DNA of 35,976 bases. It comes from Acidimicrobiia bacterium (lineage in GTDB: Bacteria; Actinomycetota; Acidimicrobiia; Spongiisociales; UBA5794). The notes beneath the pieces are model-generated. The model did no database searches and was not told where the DNA came from. It worked only from the letters and a program-made list of their open reading frames with translations. This document shows, piece by piece, positions 16,590 through 25,115 of this stretch; the stretch's first letter is position 1; each line of letters opens with the position of its first letter. The DNA is taken from positions 66,615-102,590 of the forward strand of contig JABDJC010000048.1 of assembly GCA_013003395.1 (NCBI GenBank), read 5' to 3'. The position numbers were made by a program, and so were the translations under genes.

Positions 16590-17392
16590 GAGTGAGCCCC
16601 CCACCATCGATCGCGAAGCGACACGAGCACACCGAGCGAGATCACCATCATGAGAACGCTGATCGCGACCGCGGCATCACGATCCGTCTCCAGCGCTACG
16701 AAGACGGCGAGTGGGAGTGTCTGGGTCCGTCCCTGCAGGTTGCCTGCGAAGGTGATGGTGGCGCCGAACTCCCCGAGCGCTCGAGCCCACGTCAGCAGTA
16801 GCCCTGAAACCACCGCAGGAGATACCAAGGGGATCGTGACTCGTCGCAGCACGGTCCACGGACTCGCCCCGAGCGTCGAAGCGGCTCCCTCGTAGCGACG
16901 GTCCACGGTTCGCAATGCTGCTTCCACGGTGATCACGAGGAACGGCATGGCCACAAAGGTCGAGGCGACGATCACGCCCCACACCGAGAACGGCAGCACG
17001 AATCCGGTCGCGTCGTAGAGCGGACCTCCAACAATCCCGCGTCTCCCGAACCCGAACAAGAGCGCCGCCCCGCCCACGACTGGCGGCAGCACCATCGGCA
17101 GCAGAACGAGCCCCCTGACGAGCGGTTTGAAGGCGAAATCGACCCGAGCCAGGACCCAAGCCAGCGGCAGTCCAATCACGGTGGCCGCCGTGACCGCTCC
17201 GACCGACGCGATGAGCGACAAGCGCACCGCGTTGGCAACGATGTCACTTCGGAAGATCTCTGGTAGCGAACGCCACGGGACTTGCGCCACGATTCCGACC
17301 ACCGGAACGAGGAAGAACACCGCTCCGATCACCGCCAACGCCACCAGCGCAGGCGGCGCGCTCTGCGTGACTCGACGAGTGGGGACCTTCAT
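16586..17392 (-). CDS. modB: Molybdate ABC transporter permease ModB
   Basis: This 268-residue inner-membrane permease has about six helices. The early helix ends with PWRSLPEIF, and the conserved EAA loop is seen around YEGAASTLGASPWTVLRRVTIP, the segment that contacts the ATPase. The helix LTWARALGEFGATITFAGN is a hallmark of molybdate/sulfate-type permeases. Its ATG overlaps the modA stop and its stop overlaps the modC start, each by four bases. Confidence 0.94.
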   Translation of the reverse strand: MKVPTRRVTQSAPPALVALAVIGAVFFLVPVVGIVAQVPWRSLPEIFRSDIVANAVRLSLIASVGAVTAATVIGLPLAWVLARVDFAFKPLVRGLVLLPMVLPPVVGGAALLFGFGRRGIVGGPLYDATGFVLPFSVWGVIVASTFVAMPFLVITVEAALRTVDRRYEGAASTLGASPWTVLRRVTIPLVSPAVVSGLLLTWARALGEFGATITFAGNLQGRTQTLPLAVFVALETDRDAAVAISVLMMVISLGVLVSLRDRWWGAHS

Positions 17393-18117
17393 GGAGCCTC
17401 CAGACCGTTCGCCACGACGATGGCAACTCCTTCAGGAGACAAGAGAAACTCGACGAACGCCGTCGCCAGATCGGGTTCTCGCGCGCGATCGAGAACTGCG
17501 ATGTGATAATCGTTGGCGAAGTCGACGTCCTCCGGCAAGCCGACTCCCTCGACCATCGAAGACCCGGTCACGTCGGACCGATACACGAGGCCCATGTCGA
17601 GATCGCCGTTGCCGATCTTGGTGACCAGACTTCGCACGTTGGGCTCGTACGTGTCGACAGCAGGCACCACCCCTTGCGTGTCAAGCACGAGGGCCGCCAA
17701 CCTCCCGCAGGGAACCGACGGAGCACACAGCCCGACGAACAGGTCCGTTCTGGCGAGATCCTCGAGGCCGCTCACGTCGGCAGGATTGCCCGAGGCAACT
17801 GCGATCACCAGCCGATTGTGTGCGAAGACCTCCGAGCCGGCGGCTGCGCTCGCGTTGATCACTGCGTCCATGGTTGCCTCATCGGCCGAAGCGAACACGT
17901 CTGCAGGAGCACCATTGAGGATCTGCTCCCGTAGGGCCGATGAAGCGCCGAGGTTGAGCACGACCGAGACACCTGGATGTCGCTCTTCAAAGGCAGATGC
18001 GACTTCGCCAAACGCATTGGTGAGTGATGAGGCCGCAGACACCACGAGCTGCCGCTCGGATTCACCGCCTGAGCAAGCTGCCAACAACAGTGCGCCTACG
18101 GCCACCCGCCAGATCAT
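17389..18117 (-). CDS. modA: Molybdate-binding lipoprotein ModA
   Basis: This 242-residue binding protein captures molybdate (or tungstate) outside the membrane. A short signal peptide ends in lipobox LAAC, with C15 the lipidated cysteine. The oxyanion site is suggested by VVSAASSLTNAFGEV and LGASSALREQILNG, with ADVFASADEATM and later NRLVIAVASGNP, all in the ModA order. The ATG at 18117 is chosen because it overlaps the regulator stop (ATGA) and gives an intact signal peptide; a longer open frame is the shadow of the regulator gene. Confidence 0.93.
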   Translation of the reverse strand: MIWRVAVGALLLAACSGGESERQLVVSAASSLTNAFGEVASAFEERHPGVSVVLNLGASSALREQILNGAPADVFASADEATMDAVINASAAAGSEVFAHNRLVIAVASGNPADVSGLEDLARTDLFVGLCAPSVPCGRLAALVLDTQGVVPAVDTYEPNVRSLVTKIGNGDLDMGLVYRSDVTGSSMVEGVGLPEDVDFANDYHIAVLDRAREPDLATAFVEFLLSPEGVAIVVANGLEAP

Positions 18118-19097
18118 GCGATCTGGCTTCCGACCCGGGACAGGTCGTATCCACCGACTGCCTCGAGCCGTGCGATGAATCGACGAGTCACCATCGTGTT
18201 GACGGCGTCGCTGACGAGGCGGTCGCCGCGCCATCTCGCGTCGACCCACAGCTCCACTTCGTGCGTGGCAAGAGGGTGAAACCCCAAACCCAGCGCCGTC
18301 GCTGCCGGTTCGATCGTCACCGCCGGCAGGCCGAGCAGGAGCGACCGTTCTGCCGCCTCGACGTGGCCGCCGACCGTTGGTCCTGCGATCGGAAGGCTCA
18401 CGGCGTCGACCGCCGCCTCGAAGGTGTTCTGGACGCCTGCTCCTTGCTCCCTCTGAATGACCGGCATCTTCCCTGCGAGGGCACCACGCACCCAATCTCC
18501 CGCGGCATCCGAAGTCAACCCAACGCGCCACGTCGCTATTCGAAATCGGTCAACCCCTTCCGGGGCGACAAGCGTCTCAGGCTGACCGTGCACGACTGCT
18601 GCATGCGCTCGTCCCGCCACGAGTGCGTCCAAGGCAACGGCGTTCGATGCCAGCACGGCTATCGAGCCCATTCCCCGCTCACGCAACAACCGCTCCAGAA
18701 GATGCAGACCGGGCTCGCACCCAACGACCACCAGGCCGGCGGTGCGGGGGCTCAGCCATTCGACCGATCCGTCTCGGACAACTGCGTCACCGACGCCCCA
18801 ACCCGACCGCTCCGACGTCAGCGGCGCGGTCACGACGCGATCGCCGACGAGACCAGCGCGTACGACGGTTCCCCGAGGCGGTACCGCTCCGGTACGGATG
18901 TCTTCGGGAGCCCGACGTGCCCCGAACAGTTCGTCGACCCGTGTGCCGAGTGCACCCGCCAATGCCAGTGCCGCATCGATCCGAGGCAGATGGCGGCCCA
19001 CTTCGACAGCACTGATCAACTGCCTGCTCACTCCGGCGCGGGCAGCCAACTCCCCTTGGGTGAAACCAGCAGCGTGCCGTGCGTCCCTGAGCGACAT
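18114..19097 (-). CDS. XRE-type HTH fused to a substrate-binding (PBP-like) domain
   Basis: This 327-residue protein has an N-terminal helix-turn-helix (LRDARHAAGFTQGELAARAG, then VSRQLISAVEVGRHLP) and a C-terminal periplasmic-binding-protein-like domain with no signal peptide, so it is cytoplasmic. The second part includes LVVVGCEPGLHLLERLLRE and FHPLATHEVELWVDARW, a fold that in related proteins binds molybdate or similar anions. It is the first gene of the mod operon, each junction being an ATGA overlap. The layout suggests a one-component molybdate sensor controlling its own operon. The ligand is inferred from context only. Confidence 0.87.
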   Translation of the reverse strand: MSLRDARHAAGFTQGELAARAGVSRQLISAVEVGRHLPRIDAALALAGALGTRVDELFGARRAPEDIRTGAVPPRGTVVRAGLVGDRVVTAPLTSERSGWGVGDAVVRDGSVEWLSPRTAGLVVVGCEPGLHLLERLLRERGMGSIAVLASNAVALDALVAGRAHAAVVHGQPETLVAPEGVDRFRIATWRVGLTSDAAGDWVRGALAGKMPVIQREQGAGVQNTFEAAVDAVSLPIAGPTVGGHVEAAERSLLLGLPAVTIEPAATALGLGFHPLATHEVELWVDARWRGDRLVSDAVNTMVTRRFIARLEAVGGYDLSRVGSQIA

Positions 19098-19103
19098 GCC
19101 AGC

Positions 19104-19133
19104 AAACTAGCAGTCGTGCCACGATCCTGTCAG
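19104..19133 (-). promoter_or_regulatory. Promoter and palindrome driving the mod operon
   Basis: Reading leftward, CTGACA (-35-like, 19128-19133) is followed after 18 bases by TAGTTT (-10-like, 19104-19109). The ATG lies six bases further on, consistent with a leaderless message. Inside the spacer is TCGTG-C-CACGA (19114-19124), an 11-bp palindrome well placed for an operator. The -35 end overlaps the stop of the membrane-protein gene. Confidence 0.45.
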
Positions 19134-20179
19134 CGGTGTCTTTCGAAGTCCGCCGCTGCACCACTCGCAGCCGGCAGCGAGGCGCCGAGTACGAGAAGGC
19201 CTTGTATGCCGAGCGATGTGAGTACGGCGAAGAAGATGATTCCGCCCCAGATCTCAGGCGGCCAACCCAAGCCCCCACCCGATCGGCCGGCCATCACGAA
19301 ATACGTCGACCAGAGGACGAGCGGGTAGACCGCCGCGACCAGCCACGGGCGCTCCTTCCTCACGAGAAGGTCGCCGACCACGCCCGCGACCAGGGCAGGG
19401 CCCAGACCGACGAGATCTCGATCGAATCCGAGCGCGACCATCAGCACAATGACCACGGTGAAGAGAGTTACCGCTCCAGCCGGGAGAGCACTCCAGCGGC
19501 GAAGGACCAACAACAAGGGGGCCACCAAGATCACCGTCGTCACGATGGCCGACAACACGCCATACGCCGCGATGAACTCCGCATTCCCGCTCCCTGGAGT
19601 GAAGGCGGATCGCGGCAACTCTCCGTCGGTGAGCAGGACTGCGTAGGCCAGCATGAACGCCACCAGAGCCGCAGTCCACGTCAGCCCGAGGGCCGGGGCG
19701 AGAAACTCTTTCCAGGTGAGATTCGACCGGTCATTCGGATCTACCCAAGCCGCACGCAATGGAGCCGACGCTATCAGCGTCGCACCAACGAACAGCACGA
19801 GATGTGTCGGGCTGAGCAGAGCGTCGAGGCTCGTCTCGACTCCAAATATCGTGTGCCAGATGGCGTCGCCGACGCCTCCCAAGCCGAACAGTCCGATGCC
19901 GAGCAGCGCGCCCCGGTAGCCGCTCGGCGTTGCGTCGATCAACGACTGACCGTCAACCCGCCTGCGCACCGCAAGAAGGACGATCCAGGCGGCGGTGGCA
20001 GTGAACCCGCTGTAGAACAGTGCGTGCCACGGTGTCCAGAAGCTCTCGAGACCGGCGTCGGTTGCATGGAAATAGGCGTCGACGAAGATGCCGATGATCG
20101 TCCACGAGACCAATGCCATCGTGACGAGGTCTTCTCGGCGTGAGGCTCGGACGGTCGACGCAGTGCTCGTTGCCGTCAT
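19130..20179 (-). CDS. Multi-pass membrane protein of unknown function
   Basis: This 349-residue protein has about ten hydrophobic helices. Histidines occur repeatedly at or near helix ends: DAYFHATDAG, WTPWHALFYSG, GDAIWHTIFG and LLSPTHLVLF, with glycine-rich turns (FGLGGVGDA). These could be ligands for a metal or haem, but I recognise no family, and the idea is inference. ATG 20179 overlaps the fadJ stop (ATGA), so it is translated with the beta-oxidation genes. The last ~20 residues are charged (AASGAAADFERHR). Confidence 0.75.
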   Translation of the reverse strand: MTATSTASTVRASRREDLVTMALVSWTIIGIFVDAYFHATDAGLESFWTPWHALFYSGFTATAAWIVLLAVRRRVDGQSLIDATPSGYRGALLGIGLFGLGGVGDAIWHTIFGVETSLDALLSPTHLVLFVGATLIASAPLRAAWVDPNDRSNLTWKEFLAPALGLTWTAALVAFMLAYAVLLTDGELPRSAFTPGSGNAEFIAAYGVLSAIVTTVILVAPLLLVLRRWSALPAGAVTLFTVVIVLMVALGFDRDLVGLGPALVAGVVGDLLVRKERPWLVAAVYPLVLWSTYFVMAGRSGGGLGWPPEIWGGIIFFAVLTSLGIQGLLVLGASLPAASGAAADFERHR

Positions 20180-22368
20180 TGGCGAAGCGTCGCCCCAGAC
20201 TCTGCGTGACTCTTGATGATTTGCGCGGGAGCGAACCGAGCACCGTGCTGTTCCTGCAGCGCTTCGAGCTTGGCGACAACGGTGGCAGCACCCTGCTGGT
20301 CGATCCACGTGAATGGCCCTCCAGTGTGTGGAGGGAAACCCAGTCCGAAGATCGCGCCGATGTCTCCGTCTCGAGCCGAGCGCAGAATGCCTTGTTCGAG
20401 ACACAGCGCGGCTTCGTTCACCATGGCAAGCAGAAGTCGATCTCTCACTTCGTCGCGGCTCGTGCCAGAAACGGGCACAACGCCGAGCGTGGCGTAGACC
20501 GACTCGTCGACGCCGCCTTTCTTGCCGTTCTCGTACAGGTAGAAGCCTCGTCCGTTCTTACGTCCATGGCGACCATCGGCGACCAGCTTCGAAATGTTGT
20601 CTGGTGCGGCCATGCGCTCGCCGAACGCAGCCTGCATGACTTTCGCGACCTTTACGCCGACGTCGAGACCGACTTCGTCCATCAACACGACCGGTCCCAC
20701 CGGAAACCCGAAGGACGTCATGGCCCTGTCGATGTCTTCGATTGGGACACCTTCGGCGAGTAGGTAGGCGACTTCGTTCATGTAGGGGCCGATGATCCTG
20801 CTCGTGTAAAACCCCGGTCCATCGTTGACGACGATCACCGTCTTGCCTTGCTTCTTGCCAAAGGCGACGCAGGTGGCCGTCACCCAGTCGGCAGTATCTG
20901 GGGTGGTGATGATCTCCAGCAGCGGCATCTTTTCGACTGGCGAGAAATAGTGCATCCCGATGACCGTCTCTGGTCGCGACGAGGCCTTTGCGATGTCGCC
21001 AATCGGAATCGACGAGGTGTTCGACGCGAAGATCGTGTCGGATGTGGTGTGTTGCTCGACTTCTCTCAACATGGCCTGCTTCAGGTCCAGATCTTCGAAT
21101 ACGGCCTCGATCACGAGATCGACGTTCCCGAAGCCAGACCAGTCGGTCGAAGCGGTGACCAGGTTCTGCAGACGTTGGGCATGGCGCTTGTCGATCCGCC
21201 GCCGTTTGACACCTTCCTTCACGTTCTTGGCCACGTAGCCGAGTCCCCGCCTCACGCCTGCGTCATCGACCTCTTTGATGCGCGTTGGCGTCTTGGCTCT
21301 GATGGCATTCACCGCAGCGATTCCGCCACCCATCAATCCGCCGCCGAGCACCGCAACTTTGGAGATCTGGCGACCCTCGATCGAGGGATCGTCGGTGCCG
21401 TTCTCCTTCTTCAGATCCTGCGTGGCAAAGAAGATGGACATGAGGGCCTTGGCCTGCGGTGACACCACCAATCGCCCGAAGGCTTCGCGCTCGGCCTTGA
21501 GCCCGGCTTCGAATCCCCGCTCGAGGCCGATGCGAACGCACTCCAACGTTTCGAGAGGTGCGGGATACAGACCCTTGGTCTCGGCCAGCACGCTCTCTCG
21601 AGCTTTGGAAAACACGAACTTGCGGCCCATCGGGGTGTCCTCGGTGGCCAGTCGAGTCAACGCGTCCTTGTTCAGCACCCCACGCAGCCGCTCGATCGGG
21701 GACGCCGCTTTGGCGGTGGGTCCTCCCACTGCTTCCAGGGCCCTACGTTTCGCTACGTCCATGAGGACCTCGCGGGGTACGACTTCGTCGACCAAACCAA
21801 GTCGCTTTGCCTTGGACGGTCGAACCGGCTTTCCGGTGAGAAGGAGGTCCAGGGCGGGTGCCAATCCGATGAGACGCGGCATTCGCTGTGTGCCGCCGGC
21901 AGCAGGCAGCACCCCCAGCTGAATCTCTGGCTGACCGAGCTGCGTTGCTTTCTCGTCGGTGACGATGCGCATCGAACATGCCATGGCCAACTCACAGCCG
22001 CCACCCATTGCGGCCCCATCGATGGCCGCTACGACAGGCTTGCCAAGGTCGGTGTGAATGCGCTCGAGCCTGTTGAAACCTTCCTGCGCGGACTGCAACA
22101 TCTCGACGGCGTCAGCGGGGTCGTTGAGGGTGCGAAGAAACCTGATGTCCGCTCCTGCCATCCAGTTGCCCTTCTTGGCCGATCCGAGAATCACGGCCTT
22201 GATCGAGCTGTCTTCCTCGATGGTCGACAGGACGGCGTTGAGATCGGCAGCGACCTCGGGTCCCAAGGTGTTCATGCTCTCGCCGGCGCGATCCATGAGC
22301 ACGACGGCGACGCCGTCGTCGTCAACAGAGAACTGGAAATGAGTGAGGGTGGGGATGGTCGTGGTCAT
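20176..22368 (-). CDS. fadJ: Fatty-acid oxidation complex subunit alpha (FadJ/FadB type)
   Basis: This 730-residue multifunctional enzyme hydrates 2-enoyl-CoA and oxidises the 3-hydroxyacyl-CoA. The N-terminal crotonase part shows IDGAAMGGGCELAMAC and QPEIQLGVLPAAGGTQR, with the two catalytic glutamates. The central Rossmann domain shows VAVLGGGLMGGGIAAVNA, and the NTSSIPIGDIAKAS block followed by GMHYFSPVEKMPLLE carries the catalytic His. Two C-terminal dehydrogenase domains complete it. ATG 22368 lies two bases after the fadI stop, and FadI is the natural partner. The gene before the ATG in the same open frame is a shadow of fadI. Confidence 0.95.
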   Translation of the reverse strand: MTTTIPTLTHFQFSVDDDGVAVVLMDRAGESMNTLGPEVAADLNAVLSTIEEDSSIKAVILGSAKKGNWMAGADIRFLRTLNDPADAVEMLQSAQEGFNRLERIHTDLGKPVVAAIDGAAMGGGCELAMACSMRIVTDEKATQLGQPEIQLGVLPAAGGTQRMPRLIGLAPALDLLLTGKPVRPSKAKRLGLVDEVVPREVLMDVAKRRALEAVGGPTAKAASPIERLRGVLNKDALTRLATEDTPMGRKFVFSKARESVLAETKGLYPAPLETLECVRIGLERGFEAGLKAEREAFGRLVVSPQAKALMSIFFATQDLKKENGTDDPSIEGRQISKVAVLGGGLMGGGIAAVNAIRAKTPTRIKEVDDAGVRRGLGYVAKNVKEGVKRRRIDKRHAQRLQNLVTASTDWSGFGNVDLVIEAVFEDLDLKQAMLREVEQHTTSDTIFASNTSSIPIGDIAKASSRPETVIGMHYFSPVEKMPLLEIITTPDTADWVTATCVAFGKKQGKTVIVVNDGPGFYTSRIIGPYMNEVAYLLAEGVPIEDIDRAMTSFGFPVGPVVLMDEVGLDVGVKVAKVMQAAFGERMAAPDNISKLVADGRHGRKNGRGFYLYENGKKGGVDESVYATLGVVPVSGTSRDEVRDRLLLAMVNEAALCLEQGILRSARDGDIGAIFGLGFPPHTGGPFTWIDQQGAATVVAKLEALQEQHGARFAPAQIIKSHAESGATLRQ

Positions 22369-22370
22369 GT

Positions 22371-23675
22371 TCAGCGCTCCAGGATGACTGCGGCACCGAG
22401 TCCCCCGGCAGCGCATTGGGTTATGAGGGCGGTACCGGTGTCGCGCCGCACGAGTTCGTTGGCCATCGTCGTGAGCTGTCTGGTGCCGGTTGCAGCAAAC
22501 GGGTGCCCAAGCGAGATCGAGCCCCCGTAGAGATTCAGCTTGTCCGACGGAATCTCGCCGATCGCCCGGTCGCGACCAAGGTGTTTTTGCGCCCATTCAG
22601 GTGAGGCGAATGCCTGCAGATTCGAAAGCATCTGGGCCGCAAAGGCCTCATGCATGTCGACGACATCGATCTCATCGAGCGTCATTCCTGCCCGGTCGAG
22701 CGCAATCGGCGTGGCGAAGGAAGGACCCATGAGCATCTGCCAGGATGGGTCGAGGGCAGCAAATCCCCAGGACTTGATGAATGCTCTGGGTATGAACCCC
22801 AGCCGTTCTGCCGTCTTTTCCTCCATCAGGAGAACTGCCGAGGCACCGTCGGTGAGCGGTGACGAGTTTCCTGCGGTCACCGTGCCGTACCGCTTGTCGA
22901 ACGCCGGGCGCAACTTGGCCAAGGCTTCCAGTGTGGAGTCGCCGCGTGTGAGGTTGTCTCGCTCGGCCGTCGTCTCGTACGAAGGCGGCACCGCGAAGTG
23001 CATGACCTCAGAGTCGAAGACACCCTTCTCCCATGCCTCGTGGGCCTTCATGTGTGACTCATACGCATACGCATCTTGGGCTTCGCGACTGATGCCGTTC
23101 TCGCGTGCCATCTTCTCCGCAGCGTCGCCCATCGTCAGCCCGCTCGACATGTCTTCGAGAGCAGGCGCCGAAGGTGCAAGATCCTTCGGTCGGACCTGCG
23201 AGAAGGCCTTGAGCTTGCCGGAAACATCGCGAGCCTTTGCGGCCCTCATGAGCGCGGCCGTTGCGTTGTCGCTGTAGGTGATCGGAGGTCGAGACAGCGA
23301 ATCGGCACCGCCGGCGATGGCAACTTCCGAGTCGCCTGACAAAATCGACTGCACCGCATTGATCGTCGCCTGCGTGCTCGTGGCACATGCCCGACTGACC
23401 GAGTATGCGTCGACAGAGCGCGGCAGGTTGGCGCCTGTCGAGACTTCTCGGGCGATGTTCGGGGCTGCAACCACCGGGACCACCGCGCCGTACACCACCA
23501 AGTCGATTGCTTCTGGATCGACCGCTGAACGCTGCACGAGCTCGTTCACGGCGGCGGTGCCGAGGTCGATCGGGGTCAGGTGTTCGTACGTGGTTCCGGA
23601 TTTCATGAACGGAGTGCGCAGACCGTCAACGATCGCTACTCGACGTCCGTTTTGATACCCCTGCGGGTCAGCCAT
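22371..23675 (-). CDS. fadI: Acetyl-CoA acyltransferase (3-ketoacyl-CoA thiolase), FadI type
   Basis: This 434-residue thiolase does the last step of beta-oxidation, cleaving 3-ketoacyl-CoA with CoA. The nucleophilic cysteine is C97 in YSVSRACATSTQA. The catalytic His lies in DMHEAFAAQ and the second cysteine in CAAGGLGAA near the end. The length and the segments RRVAIVDGLRTPF, STGLTMGDAAEKMA-like and GGSISLGHPFAATG match FadI, the anaerobic/HADHB-like branch, better than the shorter FadA. AAGGAG lies six bases before ATG 23675. It heads the fadI-fadJ-membrane-protein operon. Confidence 0.95.
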   Translation of the reverse strand: MADPQGYQNGRRVAIVDGLRTPFMKSGTTYEHLTPIDLGTAAVNELVQRSAVDPEAIDLVVYGAVVPVVAAPNIAREVSTGANLPRSVDAYSVSRACATSTQATINAVQSILSGDSEVAIAGGADSLSRPPITYSDNATAALMRAAKARDVSGKLKAFSQVRPKDLAPSAPALEDMSSGLTMGDAAEKMARENGISREAQDAYAYESHMKAHEAWEKGVFDSEVMHFAVPPSYETTAERDNLTRGDSTLEALAKLRPAFDKRYGTVTAGNSSPLTDGASAVLLMEEKTAERLGFIPRAFIKSWGFAALDPSWQMLMGPSFATPIALDRAGMTLDEIDVVDMHEAFAAQMLSNLQAFASPEWAQKHLGRDRAIGEIPSDKLNLYGGSISLGHPFAATGTRQLTTMANELVRRDTGTALITQCAAGGLGAAVILER

Positions 23676-23758
23676 GAAACGCTCCTTGGAGGATTGAAGG
23701 CCCAGTCTGCCAGACGTGTGCCAATTTGGACAATCCGCTCAAATTTGCTGCGCACCCC

Positions 23759-24115
23759 CTACAAGGCGAGCGCGTGGCGAACTCGCTCGACGACGACTTC
23801 CGGCTCCAGATCGAGTTCTCGGGACCGCAGGACAAGTGCATCGATCACCTCGGCAAGGCCGAGGCCGTTGACGTCGACGGCCTCGGAAACACGAGTGCCC
23901 CTGCCTACCCGCGAGGTCACGACACCCTCGGCGGCGAGGTGCCGATACGCGCGCTGTACGGTTTCCAGATTCACTCCAAGTGAGCCGGCCAACTCGCGGC
24001 CCGGCGGGAGGCGATCGCCTGCTGCCAGCCGGCCTGAGACAAGCGCTCTACGCACCCCGTCAGCGATCTGCAGGTATATCGGTCGATCCGAGTCGAGATC
24101 GATCTCGAGTATCAC
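23759..24115 (-). CDS. GntR-family regulator, YtrA subgroup
   Basis: This 118-residue regulator has an N-terminal winged helix (IYLQIADGVRRALVSGRL, then LPPGRELAGSLGVNLETVQRAY, with the wing VVTSRVGRGTRV) and only a short C-terminal helical tail, as in YtrA-type repressors that often control ABC exporters or membrane proteins encoded beside them. It overlaps the DUF1648-like gene upstream by four bases, so it is probably co-transcribed from the promoter at 25061 and may repress it. Confidence 0.9.
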   Translation of the reverse strand: MILEIDLDSDRPIYLQIADGVRRALVSGRLAAGDRLPPGRELAGSLGVNLETVQRAYRHLAAEGVVTSRVGRGTRVSEAVDVNGLGLAEVIDALVLRSRELDLEPEVVVERVRHALAL

Positions 24116-25053
24116 GAGCGCCGATCCATGAGCGTGGCCATCACCGCGGCAGGCTCTTCAGGGTTGTCCATCGAGACCCTGAGCACCGCACCGTCGGTTC
24201 TCGTCACGACGAGGGCGGGACCTGATCGGGTGATCACCGCCGTCTCTCCTGCGATCCGGATGCCCCAGCCTCCGAACGACATGGCCTCGACGGTCCCAGG
24301 CGACGCTGAAGAGATCTCGTCGAGCGGCACGATGACGCGCGGCAGACCGAGACCCAGGCCGGCGACTCGGATGCCGGCGGGACCGAGCGTGACGGAGTAG
24401 TTCATCGATGCCGCAATGAGCAGTGCAACCGGAACCATCGCGAGGGCCGCCCACCAACTCAAGAGCAGTCCCATGGCGACAGCGATGACCAATTGAGAGC
24501 CGAGTACGACGGCAAGCGCCCGCGACCGAGGAGTTCTACCCGACCAAACGGCAGTGTGGCCTTCGTCAAGCGGAACTCTGTCTGCGTGGCGCGGGGCTGG
24601 ACCGGTTGCCTTGGGCACCTCGGCGAGCGGTCCAGAAGCCCAGACGCCGATGAACCAACCGAAGGCACCGAGACCGAGCGCAAGCGGAATCGAGGCCGCT
24701 GGTAGCGAAGGGACCACCTGTGTGTCGATCTGCACCACGGTGCTGGAGATCGCCAACGCACCGATGAACCACACGAGTGAGAGCGGAGCCCCGTTGATGG
24801 CCCGACCCCCGGCAACGGCGTTCTTCGCGGCAACGTTGGCGAGAACAGCCATCAGCCCGCCGGAGAGAAGGGTTATCCCTCCGACGACGATCGCCAGATC
24901 GCCAGGACTCGTGAAGCCATCCGCAACGCCATCGCCGTTCCAGTGAGTGGCAACCTGGTCGGGGAGCCGGTCGGCCACGACGACGAAGAACGCAACGATC
25001 GCCAGAATCGAAATGAGGGGCAACACGATCGTGCCCAGTGCTCTTGTTCTCAT
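24112..25053 (-). CDS. DUF1648-like multi-pass membrane protein
   Basis: This 313-residue protein begins with a helix and then the family-typical segment DRLPDQVATHWNGDGVADGF. Several more hydrophobic helices follow (ISILAIVAFFVVVADRLP, LAIVVGGITLLSGGLM, LVIAVAMGLLLSWWAAL). A soluble tail after about residue 230 has no clear motif. ATG 25053 is chosen because a -10 box lies seven bases before it; the in-frame TTG at 25089 would begin inside the -35 box. Together with the downstream GntR repressor this looks like a YtrA-type membrane-stress unit, but function is unknown. Confidence 0.8.
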   Translation of the reverse strand: MRTRALGTIVLPLISILAIVAFFVVVADRLPDQVATHWNGDGVADGFTSPGDLAIVVGGITLLSGGLMAVLANVAAKNAVAGGRAINGAPLSLVWFIGALAISSTVVQIDTQVVPSLPAASIPLALGLGAFGWFIGVWASGPLAEVPKATGPAPRHADRVPLDEGHTAVWSGRTPRSRALAVVLGSQLVIAVAMGLLLSWWAALAMVPVALLIAASMNYSVTLGPAGIRVAGLGLGLPRVIVPLDEISSASPGTVEAMSFGGWGIRIAGETAVITRSGPALVVTRTDGAVLRVSMDNPEEPAAVMATLMDRRS

Positions 25054-25060
25054 GTCGGCC

Positions 25061-25090
25061 ACTATATTGAATGGATTGAACCATGTCAAT
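25061..25090 (-). promoter_or_regulatory. Promoter and operator for the DUF1648-gntR operon
   Basis: Reading leftward, TTGACA (25084-25089) is followed after 17 bases by TATAGT (25061-25066). This is the best promoter in the window, and the ATG lies seven bases further on, so the mRNA is probably leaderless. Within and around the spacer, ATTGAATGG (25066-25074) and CCATGTCAAT (25081-25090) form an imperfect inverted repeat separated by six bases, a plausible site for the co-encoded GntR repressor. Confidence 0.75.
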
Positions 25091-25115
25091 CGGGTAAATA
25101 GCCCAACGCGAGGAT

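Noticed and set aside
18024-19328. A 434-codon ORF antisense to the mod regulator
   Set aside because: It spans a gene boundary on the other strand and is rich in Arg, Cys and His with no domain.
23700-23758. Inverted repeat AATTTG/CAAATT upstream of fadI
   Set aside because: Arms of six bases with an 11-base spacer are expected many times by chance; no promoter boxes are aligned with it.
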